DNA of 45,553 nucleotides from Leptospira terpstrae serovar Hualin str. LT 11-33 = ATCC 700639 (GCF_000332495.1 NZ_AOGW02000012.1:1-45553), one strand, 5' to 3'. Counted from the first letter of the stretch, positions 8,894 through 17,170 are shown. A program made the numbers and translations. The notes: generated by a model not told the origin, from the sequence alone.

Positions 8894-9982
8894 ATGAAAA
8901 AGTATATTAAATCAAAACAGTATATAAATTTTCTAATAAAACATTCTAAAAAAATAGAAAAGCGAAACTTACTTCATAATAGAAAAAGGAAAGAGTTTAA
9001 TAAATCATTAATAGGAAAATCAAATGTAGAGCTAAGTTTAAAAAAGCAAAACAGACAATTTGAAATTTTGAATGCACCTAAAAACTTTTCACTCTTAAAA
9101 TATACAGAGGAAACCATTGAATTTATAAATATTCTTAAAGTAAAATATGACAAAAGTAAAAAGGTATATGTAAACCTTCAAAATATTGAGTATTTAGATT
9201 ATTCAGCTGTAACTGTTTTACTTTCTGTAATGTTTAAATTCAAATCAAAAGGAATCGAATTCAATGGTAATTTTCCATTAAAACCGGAATTAAAGGCTCT
9301 TCTAATAAATTCTGGTTTTCTAAAGTATCTAACCAAACCGATTGGGAACCGAGTCGAATATTCAATAGGCAACCAGAATCAAATTTTCACAAGAGCCAAT
9401 AAGAAAGTGAATCCAGAATTGGGCTTTGCTGTAATGAAAGAAGCTTCTAATACTATCTGGGGAAAACCTCGCACTTGTAAGGGTCTTCAGAGAGTTTTAC
9501 TAGAACTAATGCAAAACACCAATAATCATGCAGATCTAAGTCAAAAAGGAACTCAACATTGGTGGCTATCTGTGAACCACAATATTAATGAGAAAAAGGT
9601 ATCGTTTGTCTTTGTTGACTATGGAATTGGAATTTTTGAAAGTTTAAAACAAAAACCATCAGATAATAAGTGGTTTGGTTGGACTGAAAAGATAAAAAAT
9701 CGATTAAAATATGGATCAAATGATGAAATTCTCAAACTACTGTTAAATGGAGACCTACATTTAACAGTTACGGGACAGCATTTCCGGGGAAAGGGATTAC
9801 CCGGCGTTAAACAAGTATTCGACCGAAACCAAATTAGCAATCTCCATATCATTAGTAACGATGTTTTTGCTGGTGTACCAAAAAAAAGATATAAAAAACT
9901 TTCCAATGATTTTCATGGCACATTTGTATATTGGGAAATTACTAAAAAGAACGAAAATATGGATTGGATTGGAGAAGTATGA
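8894..9982 (+). CDS. STAS-like / GHKL ATPase fusion (anti-sigma-type regulator)
   Basis: About 362 residues from ATG 8894; a TTG at 8879 is possible but lies 3 nt past the attC right box. An N-terminal basic helix is followed by a STAS-like segment (about 60-155: VNLQNIEYLDYSAVTVLL, then ALLINSGFLKYL). A GHKL ATPase domain follows with N-box ELMQNTNNHA, G1 box DYGIGI and G2 box RGKGLPGVKQ, all intact. Such ATPases act as anti-sigma kinases or ATP-gated switches. It is followed with ATGA overlap by a DUF4325 STAS-like protein and then a membrane protein, forming a three-gene cassette between A4 and A5. A second GHKL + DUF4325 pair is at 38.1-39.4 kb. Confidence 0.75.
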   Translation: MKKYIKSKQYINFLIKHSKKIEKRNLLHNRKRKEFNKSLIGKSNVELSLKKQNRQFEILNAPKNFSLLKYTEETIEFINILKVKYDKSKKVYVNLQNIEYLDYSAVTVLLSVMFKFKSKGIEFNGNFPLKPELKALLINSGFLKYLTKPIGNRVEYSIGNQNQIFTRANKKVNPELGFAVMKEASNTIWGKPRTCKGLQRVLLELMQNTNNHADLSQKGTQHWWLSVNHNINEKKVSFVFVDYGIGIFESLKQKPSDNKWFGWTEKIKNRLKYGSNDEILKLLLNGDLHLTVTGQHFRGKGLPGVKQVFDRNQISNLHIISNDVFAGVPKKRYKKLSNDFHGTFVYWEITKKNENMDWIGEV

Positions 9983-10296
9983 ACGAAGTAGTCCTAAAAA
10001 TCAAAGAATTTTCTATAACGCCAGGAACTAGGCACATTGACGAAGGCCCGTTCTCTGGCGAGGAGTTCAGAATTAATGTTCTAACGGACAAATATAGAGA
10101 GGCAAAAAATAATAATAAAAAACTATTAATTGACCTGGATGGAACAATTGGGTATGGAACATCTTGGCTAGAGGAAGCATTCGGAGGATTAGCAAGAGAG
10201 TGGGATAAAGAAGATATTCTAAGCCGCATCTCATTTATCTCAAACGAAGAACCATATCTTATTGAGGACATCATAGGTTATATTAAAAATGCGTAG
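9979..10296 (+). CDS. STAS-like protein, DUF4325
   Basis: 105 residues from ATG 9979, which overlaps the previous stop (ATGA) and has GGAG 5-8 nt upstream; a start at 9964 lies inside the ATPase gene without a ribosome site. The central KKLLIDLDGTIGYGTSWLEE followed by AFGGLARE is the DUF4325 hallmark: a beta strand ending in Asp, a small-residue turn and a helix. These STAS-like proteins accompany GHKL ATPases and are thought to be their binding partners, similar to anti-anti-sigma factors. The next gene overlaps its end by 8 nt, so the three are translated together. Confidence 0.75.
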   Translation: MNEVVLKIKEFSITPGTRHIDEGPFSGEEFRINVLTDKYREAKNNNKKLLIDLDGTIGYGTSWLEEAFGGLAREWDKEDILSRISFISNEEPYLIEDIIGYIKNA

Positions 10297-10864
10297 ATCA
10301 CTTAAAATTATTTTCTATATCATTATATTTATTTTAGGATTTCTAACGTGTATTCTATTAAAAAAATATACTAGCTTCACTATCGCAAATCAAATATCAA
10401 TAGAATTGAATCCTTTCGATATTGTGTCGCTCATCGTTACTCTATTAATAGCAGTTTACGTTGGACGAATATTAACCAAACAGAATGAGTATGAAACAAG
10501 TGAAAAGGAACTAATAGTAAAGTATTTCACCGATTTCAAAGATTTACTAAGGAATAAAATTGAATTTATTATCGAGAAAAACATAATAGAAGATAAGATC
10601 ATCAACTGTGAATTAAAAATACTTAGATCAAAATTAAATTCTATAATTTCAATTGCTGAAGAATACGATTTCATACGCGATCAAAATAACGGAAAGGCAA
10701 ATCAAGTAAAGGAAAAGCTAAAGGATATTTGGGAAATACTTACCGATCCTTCGATTGCTCCAGTCGATAATAATCTATTACTTAGGAAAACTCAGGTAGC
10801 CACAAATTCGCTTCAAATAGAAAAACTGCTATTTGATTTAATCATCGAAATATATAAAAAATAA
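10289..10864 (+). CDS. Membrane protein with cytoplasmic helical domain
   Basis: 191 residues. Two membrane helices lie at about 6-25 (IFYIIIFILGFLTCILL) and 43-62 (FDIVSLIVTLLIAVYVG), followed by a helical, charged domain of about 125 residues. No family recognised. It is translationally coupled to the DUF4325 gene and is the last gene of its cassette. Its place suggests the membrane output (effector or sensor) of the GHKL/DUF4325 switch. Similar short two-helix proteins with a soluble tail occur among abortive-infection effectors, but no specific match can be claimed. Confidence 0.6.
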   Translation: MRRSLKIIFYIIIFILGFLTCILLKKYTSFTIANQISIELNPFDIVSLIVTLLIAVYVGRILTKQNEYETSEKELIVKYFTDFKDLLRNKIEFIIEKNIIEDKIINCELKILRSKLNSIISIAEEYDFIRDQNNGKANQVKEKLKDIWEILTDPSIAPVDNNLLLRKTQVATNSLQIEKLLFDLIIEIYKK

Positions 10865-10873
10865 ATAGGCTAC

Positions 10874-11043
10874 AGCGTATAACTGGGGCAGAGACGCATC
10901 GCTTCGGGACTGTCGCCTTCGCTCGGCCTCCCGCAAATTCCCTTTCTGGCATTCGCCTTGCTTATGCAAGCTACATGCCAGTCCCTACCATCCCGTTGGG
11001 AATCAGGGTCAGGGATATTCGGTAAGGCTAGTTCGTCAGTCGT
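10874..11043 (+). repeat. attC-like site A5 (long form)
   Basis: About 170 bp. The left end AGCGTATAAC (10874-10883) is the exact 10-bp reverse complement of the cassette's own left end at A4 (GTTATACGCT). A strong central hairpin has arms CTGGCAT (10946-10952) and ATGCCAG (10975-10981) with an inner CTTGC/GCAAG stem. The right half GGGAATCAGGGTCAGG...GGCTAGTTCG is followed by a degenerate right box GTCAGTC (11035-11041). Confidence 0.85.
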
Positions 11044-11156
11044 AATGGCGAAAATTAAAAAAATCTATAAATAGAAATATCAACTTTATACTATCAATCT
11101 TATTATAATAATAGATCGGAATTATTAAACTTCATAAAAAAACTTAAGAGGAAAAA

Positions 11157-11663
11157 ATGAAAACAAAGAACAGAATATCTAAATACATAATATTTTTATT
11201 TATCTTTAGTTGTGCAACATTACCCAGAGAAAAGAGAATTGTCACATCAGTTTACGATACAAATGCAGATAAAAATTCAGCATTTGATAGAGCAAATAAT
11301 TGGCTAATTAAATCAATTGGTAATGCAAATTTAGCTGTCCAGCTAAGAGAAAAGGAAAAGGGACGAATAATTTCTAATGGAAGTTTAAATTGTAGAGAAT
11401 TAAATGGCATGACTTATGGCATAGCAGAAAAGCAGAAAATAGATTTTACATTCGATTTTACAGCCAAGGATAATAAAGTAAGAATTGTATTTGGTGATAT
11501 AACACATACAAGTATTGCTGGCAATGGAATGACTTATAATTTAGGACCTACTTCCGAAAGTCAAATTAACGAAATAGATAAAACATGTTTTGAGCCAATT
11601 AAAAAAGAATTACTTGATGCAATAAATGGAAAATCAGCTATTTTTATACCAGATGATTTCTAG
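11157..11663 (+). CDS. DUF4468-like lipoprotein
   Basis: 168 residues with a good ribosome site (AGAGG before ATG). A short signal peptide ends in a spirochaetal lipobox (IFLFIFSC, Cys about 19). The mature part has the DUF4468 pattern: SAFDRANNWLIKSIGNAN, then EKGRIISNGS and a beta-rich C-terminal half. This TBP-fold domain occurs in exported proteins of Bacteroidetes and others; its role is unknown. It stands alone between A5 and A6 with a 110-bp AT-rich leader that could hold its own promoter. It is the one cassette here without an obvious link to defence. Confidence 0.72.
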   Translation: MKTKNRISKYIIFLFIFSCATLPREKRIVTSVYDTNADKNSAFDRANNWLIKSIGNANLAVQLREKEKGRIISNGSLNCRELNGMTYGIAEKQKIDFTFDFTAKDNKVRIVFGDITHTSIAGNGMTYNLGPTSESQINEIDKTCFEPIKKELLDAINGKSAIFIPDDF

Positions 11664-11677
11664 TCTAATGCACCACT

Positions 11678-11753
11678 GCGACAAACAGCGTCTTCCCGCT
11701 ACGTTTCGGCACTATCTCTCGCTCGGCCTTCGGGAAGACTAGTTCGTTATGCG
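11678..11753 (+). repeat. attC-like site A6
   Basis: About 76 bp. The left box is GCGACAAAC (11678-11686), the core CCGCTACGTTTCGGC...CTTCGGGAAG is self-complementary, and the right end is ACTAGTTCG + GTTATGC (11746-11752). The left box is only loosely complementary to the degenerate right box of A5. Confidence 0.75.
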
Positions 11754-11777
11754 TAATTTTGCAAAAGTAAAAACAAT

Positions 11778-12383
11778 ATGAAAGAAGATATTCTAGAACA
11801 AATGACATACGACTGGCTAGTGTCCCAACCTGGCATTTTCGCGAAGCTAAATATAAAATTCAAGCCAACTGCGGATATACTTGGTTACAATAATTCAAAA
11901 CACAGCGTTCCATCCGATATTGATATCCTTGCCAAAAATCTAATTGACCCAGCTGCTCCAATTTTATCGGTTACATGTAAATCATGGCAGTCAGGATTCA
12001 ACGCAGACTATTTTTCTCAAAATCTTATTTCTAATCGAGATAAAGAAATTGGTGGAAAACCAATATGGAAACATTTTCGGGAACTTGTTGATAATATATG
12101 GAACCTTGCATTTATTAAAAGTATAAAAAATGAAGTTGGCGAATTTCAAAAGTTACATTATATATTAGCAATTACAAAATTCGAAGGACAGAGCAATGCC
12201 CAACATTTCGTAAACAATGATTCTTTTTTGAAGATTTTCAAGGAAAATGGAATCGATGTTACGTTTCAGATTTTAACTGTTAAAGAAATGGCTGACTCTA
12301 TTCTAAATAGAACAAATAATACTTTAGAACCCACAGATTTTGCGCGTTTAATTCAAGTATTAAAAGCTGGCGGTGTAATATAA
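11778..12383 (+). CDS. Possible PD-(D/E)XK-fold nuclease
   Basis: 201 residues. The segment PSDIDILAKN (about 42-51) followed by ILSVTCKSWQSGF (about 61-73) has the spacing of a PD-(D/E)XK core (Asp on one strand, then x-x-K on the next), as in Mrr-like and Vsr-like enzymes. The usual Glu before Lys is Thr here, so catalytic activity is uncertain. The rest is mixed alpha/beta (LHYILAITKFEG). No closer family recognised. The gene starts 25 nt after the right box of A6 and ends 22 nt before site A7, a single-gene cassette. No ribosome binding site is evident. Confidence 0.45.
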   Translation: MKEDILEQMTYDWLVSQPGIFAKLNIKFKPTADILGYNNSKHSVPSDIDILAKNLIDPAAPILSVTCKSWQSGFNADYFSQNLISNRDKEIGGKPIWKHFRELVDNIWNLAFIKSIKNEVGEFQKLHYILAITKFEGQSNAQHFVNNDSFLKIFKENGIDVTFQILTVKEMADSILNRTNNTLEPTDFARLIQVLKAGGVI

Positions 12384-12404
12384 TTTTATATATATACGAT
12401 CTAT

Positions 12405-12465
12405 GCATTACAGCAACTACCCCTTCCCTTCGGGACTTACGCCCTCTCTTTGTCTGTGACTTCCT
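12405..12465 (+). repeat. attC-like site A7 (truncated)
   Basis: The left box GCATTAC (12405-12411) is one base off the complement of the A6 right box. The CTTCGGGACTTACGCCCTC segment matches the left half of A1. The right half with CTAGTTCGTT is missing and the next gene starts directly, so the site has lost its 3' part and is probably inactive. Confidence 0.6.
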
Positions 12466-12471
12466 AAAGAT

Positions 12472-13347
12472 ATGATAGAAAATCAAATAAATTACATTGC
12501 TCGAACTTTAGGCAAGGTAAAATTAGATATTTATTCCACTAGAATTGAAACAATATCTGATCAAAAACAGAATTTCCTTTTTACTAACTTTAGATATTAA
12601 TAATGCTGCTCCTTTGGTTTGCTATGGATATGAAGCTTATCTAAATTACCATCAACAGGAAATAGAATCTTTTCATAAGCTGGCCAATTTTGATTTTAGC
12701 TCAGAATATAACATCAATTTTATATCTAAGTTTAAAATTCAAAACAACATTCTTAAAGAAATTGAATCTAAGCGTGATAAAGACATAGAATTTGCACTAA
12801 AAGTTGATTTTTTCTTAATTCAAAAAGAGTATGTTAATATTCAAAATAAAAATAATATCGACTTACTAAAATCATATCCACAATTAATAAGCACTACATT
12901 AATAATAAAATTTCCGCAATCATTCTGGATTGAAAATATCATCAACAAAAGCACTTTACATAAAATAGCTTTACTCGAACTTCCTTTAGCAGATTATCCA
13001 AAACTAGATACTCTAAGCATAAGCATAAAAGAACTAAGAGAAGCGAGAAAATATTTTATCAACGGTGACTATGACAAAGTAGTTTCACATTGCCGATCCG
13101 TTCTTGAGTCAGTAACAAATCAAAAATTAAAAGTAAATCAAACTATAAGGCATTTGTTAATATCAATGCTATAACAACAAACTGGCTTGACCAAATTACT
13201 AAAGAAATTCAAAATATTTCCAATAAATCACATCACCCACCTAGTTTTGGTCATTTCAGTAAAGAGGAAAGCGAGGCAATTCTATTGATCTGCTTATCGA
13301 TAGTAAAATTTTGGTGTGATCAAATCAAAAATTTTGAAGAAATTTAG
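12472..13347 (+). pseudogene. HEPN-like gene with two frameshifts
   Basis: The reading frame from ATG 12472 (MIENQINYIARTLGKVKLD) stops at about 12600. The next frame carries the body (SFLLTLDINNAAPLVCYGYE to KVNQTIR), and the original frame resumes near 13145 (AFVNINAITTNWLDQITKEI to KNFEEI, stop 13345-13347). Joining the three gives about 290 residues. The shifts compensate and lie near the A-run at about 12563 and near 13145. The C-terminal part (ARKYFINGDYDKVVSHCRSV) resembles HEPN or AbiJ-like helical domains found in RNA-targeting defence proteins. It is either a decaying cassette or carries sequencing indels. Confidence 0.65.
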
Positions 13348-13360
13348 GACGTTGATTAAT

Positions 13361-13496
13361 AACGGCATACCGCTTCAGCACAAGGTCTCGCTCTGGCTAC
13401 GGCAAATTGTCCTCCTGGCATTCGCCTTGCTTTCTCTAGCTACAAGCCAGTCCTTAAAGTCCCGTTGGGACTCAGGGTCAAGGAGCTTCGGTATGA
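13361..13496 (+). repeat. attC-like site A8 (long form)
   Basis: About 136 bp. A central hairpin-forming CTGGCATTCGCCTTGC...GCTACAAGCCAG closely matches A5, followed by CCCGTTGGGACTCAGGGTCA. The right box is degenerate (GTATGAG, 13491-13497). Outer ends CATACCG (13367-13373) and CGGTATG (13489-13495) are complementary. Confidence 0.72.
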
Positions 13497-13528
13497 GAAA
13501 TTATTTTAACTAATAATAAGGAACCAAA

Positions 13529-14374
13529 ATGCAACAAATTATAGAAATTAATTGTACCGATATAAACGATTTTAGATTTAAGCTAAACCACGATAGTAAC
13601 TTTAAAAAAAAGGTATTTCGAGGTGTTTCAAATTCAAGCTATAAACTCGAAACAACTTATGAAAGATTATTTCTTAATACTAATACCAAAGAGATAGATC
13701 GTTCGAAGCATTCTGAAGCTATAGAATATAAACTTTTTTCGGAAATTTTGAAACATGAAAAAATTCAACCAACGGAATTTCAATTTGCACCTCTAGATAA
13801 AATGATGGAAATCCTAACAAAAATGCAACATCACGGTGCTCCAACACGATTAATGGACTGGACACATGATCCAAATATTGCTCTCTATTTTGCTAGCAAA
13901 TCGGACAATAATGCTCCTGATTTGGCAGTCTATTGTTTAGATATAGATGCATTAAGAAATATAGAAAGTTGTTTAAATATTGTTGAAGAAAATGAAGATT
14001 GGAGTGGAATATATGAAAAACTAACTGAATCTCAACGCTTCTTTACAAATAGAGAATTAGAAGCAAATTATTATTTACTAAAACCAGGTATGACAGAACG
14101 AATAGACAAACAAAAAGGACTGTTTATTTTCACTGGGAATGGTTATTTTGATTTTACACATAATTTATATAACAGTAGATTCAACCACATAAAAAGAAAT
14201 GTGATCAAAAAATACATTATACCCAAAACTCAGGAAATCAGGCAAAATATTCGAAGAGAGCTATCTGAGGAATTTAATATAGATGACTTATCTCTATTTC
14301 CGGGAACGAATTATCCTACCAAAGAGTTAGAATTAGTAGCACGCCAATTTATAAAAAGAATCTTCCCTCTGTGA
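13529..14374 (+). CDS. FRG domain protein
   Basis: 281 residues with a ribosome site (AAGGA 8 nt before ATG). It carries the FRG motif that names the family: FRGVSNSSYKLETTYERL near residue 30, then MQHHGAPTRLMDWTHDP and the IALYFAS helix near 105-127. The activity of FRG domains is not settled; they occur widely in defence islands and phage-resistance loci. The gene is alone between sites A8 and A9. A C-terminal extension of about 120 residues has no recognised domain. Confidence 0.85.
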   Translation: MQQIIEINCTDINDFRFKLNHDSNFKKKVFRGVSNSSYKLETTYERLFLNTNTKEIDRSKHSEAIEYKLFSEILKHEKIQPTEFQFAPLDKMMEILTKMQHHGAPTRLMDWTHDPNIALYFASKSDNNAPDLAVYCLDIDALRNIESCLNIVEENEDWSGIYEKLTESQRFFTNRELEANYYLLKPGMTERIDKQKGLFIFTGNGYFDFTHNLYNSRFNHIKRNVIKKYIIPKTQEIRQNIRRELSEEFNIDDLSLFPGTNYPTKELELVARQFIKRIFPL

Positions 14375-14384
14375 AAACAACTTT

Positions 14385-14522
14385 GCATAACAGAGGTTAC
14401 TCACTTCGCTTCCGCTACGCCACATTTCTCTTATGTTACTCCCTTGCTTTCGCCATTCCAGTCTCTAACGTACCTTTCAGGGATGCGGATTCACTTGCAT
14501 AGTTAAAGCTCATTCGTTATAT
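14385..14522 (+). repeat. attC-like site A9 (long form, diverged)
   Basis: About 138 bp. The left box GCATAAC (14385-14391), the central CTTCGCTTCCGCTACGCC and CCTTGCTTTCGCCATTCCAG segments, the right half TTAAAGCTCATTCG and the right box GTTATAT (14516-14522) all align with the other long sites, though the core is more diverged. Confidence 0.72.
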
Positions 14523-14591
14523 CAAATGCCGGTAAACTTCTAGTCTTACAGTCAAAAAAAATGAATTTTATGAAAAATTGACATAATCCAC

Positions 14592-14620
14592 TTGACAAAA
14601 TATGTATTTTTATGTAAAAT
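14592..14620 (+). promoter_or_regulatory. Sigma70-type promoter inside the last cassette
   Basis: A perfect -35 TTGACA (14592-14597) and a -10 TAAAAT (14615-14620) are separated by exactly 17 bp. It lies 70 bp right of the attC right box and 35 bp before the preferred start at 14655. So this cassette carries its own promoter. It also argues against a TTG start at 14592, which would fall in the -35 box. Confidence 0.7.
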
Positions 14621-14654
14621 TTGTAAAGATGCGAAAATAGGAAGGTTTTTATAT

Positions 14655-15299
14655 ATGAATCACGAAACAATTGCTCAAATTCGATCCAAAATGCATAGTG
14701 AATTTGATTTATCATTTTGCAATTTAACAATCGAGTTATTTCAGGAACGACTTTCTAAGACAAAAGAAATTAAGGAAAAAGCTGGCATAAATATTTGTAA
14801 TTGGTCAGCTCATGATGCTGGGGATTATTTTTATAACCTCGCACTTGAAAAATATCCGGCAATAGGTATTGTTCCGATCCGAAAATCAATTAAGGGTTAC
14901 AACTACTGCGAAATACAAACAGAAAGCTTTAAACTTTATCCAATCTTAAGAGATAATACCTACGTAATGAAAAATAAAGCAGTTTTGAAAATATATTCAA
15001 TTTATGATGATTCAGATTCTTTGTTTCCAGGTGGAAGTTCTCCTATATCTAATAATGATAAAATTCCTTTTCTTTTAATTTGCGATAAGGATCAAGTAAG
15101 CAAATCAATAAAAAGTATTAAAGTAATTGCGAGATACAATAATAGTTTTGACGAGAAATTGTCTTATCAAATTTTTCCTATACAAAATATCAATTCCGAA
15201 AATAGTAACCTACGTTTGGCACCCGAGAATTCACCAGATGTTCTTGATTACCTACAAATAAGGGATAATAAAAAAGTAAAAACAAATGAGGAGAGCTAA
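14655..15299 (+). CDS. Unknown protein, partner of the HTH-metalloprotease
   Basis: 214 residues from ATG 14655 (GGAAGG 9 nt upstream). No family recognised. The N-terminal 60 residues are helical and charged (ETIAQIRSKMHSEFDLSF), the rest is beta-rich (GYNYCEIQTESFKLYPI), with no signal peptide or membrane segment. Its stop overlaps the start of the HTH-ImmA gene by 14 bp, so the two form a bicistron behind their own promoter. By analogy with ImmA/IrrE-controlled modules, this could be a toxin or the regulated substrate; this is inference from gene order alone. Confidence 0.55.
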   Translation: MNHETIAQIRSKMHSEFDLSFCNLTIELFQERLSKTKEIKEKAGINICNWSAHDAGDYFYNLALEKYPAIGIVPIRKSIKGYNYCEIQTESFKLYPILRDNTYVMKNKAVLKIYSIYDDSDSLFPGGSSPISNNDKIPFLLICDKDQVSKSIKSIKVIARYNNSFDEKLSYQIFPIQNINSENSNLRLAPENSPDVLDYLQIRDNKKVKTNEES

Positions 15300-16467
15300 T
15301 TTTTTACCTAGTAAATTAAAAGAAATTCGTGAAATTAGGGGCTATACTCAAATAGCCCTAGCTTTAGAAATTAAAAAATCAAAAAACTCCATTTCTTTAT
15401 ATGAAAAAGGGGAATGCATTCCTGAATCATCAACGATTTATGAACTTTCGTTAGCACTAAAAGTCCCAGTAAATTATTTTTTTACTTCTAGCATAAATAA
15501 AATTATACACATCTCTCCAATTTTCTTCCGTCGTTTACTTTCATCGAATAAATCACATCGAATTATGGCAATGCGTAGAACTGCATGGTTAGCTGAAATT
15601 TTTGCCATACTAAATGATTATTTGGCATTTCCTAAAAATAAATTATTTGCACTAAAAGAAAACAAAACTATCAATTATTCAGCCGATTTTATAGAAAATA
15701 TAGCATTAGAAGTGAGAAATCATTTTGGCATAGGAAGTAATCCTATTGGGAATTTAATAAATATACTTGAATTCCATGGAGTTATTTTTGGGAACTTCTC
15801 AATCACGAATACTCTTGACGCTTTCTCAGTTTGGCTTAACATAAATTCAGAAGAAAGACCCTTTATTCTACTCGATCAAATAAAAGATTCTCCAGCTAGA
15901 ATTAGATTCAATTGTGCTCACGAATTAGGTCATTTAATTTTGCATCGAAATTTAAAATCAACTATTCTTGAAGAAAAGGATCAATTAGATATTATTGAAA
16001 GACAAGCAGATCATTTCGCAAGTGCCTTTCTTCTTCCTAAATCAACATTCCTTAAAAGCTTAAAGACAAATTTTGGACTAAATGATCTTTTGAGTATGAA
16101 AAAGGAATGGGGCGTATCAGTGCAAGCAATGATAATGCGGGCATACCAGCTAAATATTATTAATGAAAATCAAAAAAGCTATTTTTTTAGAAAAATTAAT
16201 TACTTAGGATATACCAAAAGAGATCCAATTGATGATCTTCTTCCTATGGAAAACCCGATTCTGATTAAAGCAGGAATAAAAAAACTTTTAGAAAAAGACA
16301 TCTCAATTGTATCAAACATCAGTAAAGAATTACCTATTAATTTAGAAGATATTGCTGATCTAACTGGGATAGAATTAGAAATCCTAAAGCAAAGTAATTT
16401 CAAATCTAATATTGAAAATGATAACGTTATTGACCTCTCCTTAATGAAACAGTTACGAAAAGTCTGA
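15286..16467 (+). CDS. XRE regulator fused to ImmA/IrrE metalloprotease (M78)
   Basis: 393 residues. An XRE helix-turn-helix spans about 8-66 (LKEIREIRGYTQIALALEI, then SISLYEKGECIP). An ImmA/IrrE peptidase domain follows with zinc motif HELGH at 212-216 (NCAHELGHLILH) and a downstream ERQADHFASAFLLP helix that gives the third ligand. The family cleaves or inactivates repressors after stress (ImmA in ICEBs1, IrrE in Deinococcus), and fused forms occur in toxin-antitoxin-like modules. The start overlaps the previous gene. A C-terminal 100-residue tail is of unknown function. An attC remnant follows the stop. Confidence 0.88.
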   Translation: MRRANFLPSKLKEIREIRGYTQIALALEIKKSKNSISLYEKGECIPESSTIYELSLALKVPVNYFFTSSINKIIHISPIFFRRLLSSNKSHRIMAMRRTAWLAEIFAILNDYLAFPKNKLFALKENKTINYSADFIENIALEVRNHFGIGSNPIGNLINILEFHGVIFGNFSITNTLDAFSVWLNINSEERPFILLDQIKDSPARIRFNCAHELGHLILHRNLKSTILEEKDQLDIIERQADHFASAFLLPKSTFLKSLKTNFGLNDLLSMKKEWGVSVQAMIMRAYQLNIINENQKSYFFRKINYLGYTKRDPIDDLLPMENPILIKAGIKKLLEKDISIVSNISKELPINLEDIADLTGIELEILKQSNFKSNIENDNVIDLSLMKQLRKV

Positions 16468-16469
16468 TT

Positions 16470-16545
16470 CTTTAATGTCAACGTCCTGTTTAACATCAGC
16501 GATTCTTTTAAGCTACAAATCAGTCCCTAAAAATTCATTCAGAGA
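16470..16545 (+). repeat. attC remnant A10 (end of the array)
   Basis: A degenerate segment in which AAGCTACAAATCAGTCCCTAA still matches the AGCTAC...CAGTCC part of A5 and A8. No right box is visible. It marks the right-hand limit of the cassette array. Confidence 0.45.
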
Positions 16546-17170
16546 AACCTCTCCAACCAATATCGTTTAAGCAAATTCGATATTCATATATATAAATTTA
16601 TAAAATCAAAGCGGGAATAGTAAATATTTATCTACTAAAAGTAATTTTAAGTATTATTAATTAACGTATTAATTTTGCTATTTTCATAATTAATTTTAAA
16701 ATTTTTATGAATCGACCTTCAGTCTCTAAAATCAAGATACATTTCAAACTACCTACTTACAAAAAAGTAGCTGTAAGCAAATAAATATAAATAATTAAAT
16801 TTAACTATTCTGTAGTTAATGGGGCGAAGCTATACCCACATATTTTTCTTTATATTTTCCCATTATAATCATTGCGACCGCATTATCTCTCCTTCATAGG
16901 CATACTTTTCAGCTCATACTTGAAAAAAATTAATCAAAACAAGATCCAATTCTATTATTGCGATTACTTTCCCAAAAAGTTCTTATTTTAAATTCAAATT
17001 GGTTAGGTTTTGGTTGAAATAGAAATTTCCAATGTGTAAAATTCAATTTCATATAAAAACGAGGTGGGAATCTTTCCTGACTATTTAGATACTCAGTAAC
17101 ATATCGTTCAAATGCGCTTATAGTTTGCTAATCTATTAAAAAACATTGCAGTCGAATTTAGTTAATTCGA
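16546..17170. other. AT-rich stretch without a gene
   Basis: No gene seen on either strand. The only distinctive element is a GGGCGAAGC motif at 16822-16830, shared with three other places in the window (1380, 19619, 22093). Confidence 0.5.

Noticed and set aside
13316..13513. 65-codon ORF on the plus strand
   Set aside because: It is the attC-like site A8 read as protein.
2684..14522. The structured repeats as a CRISPR array or simple terminators
   Set aside because: Repeats are unequal in length, separated by whole genes and lack T-runs; end-box complementarity within cassettes fits attC instead.
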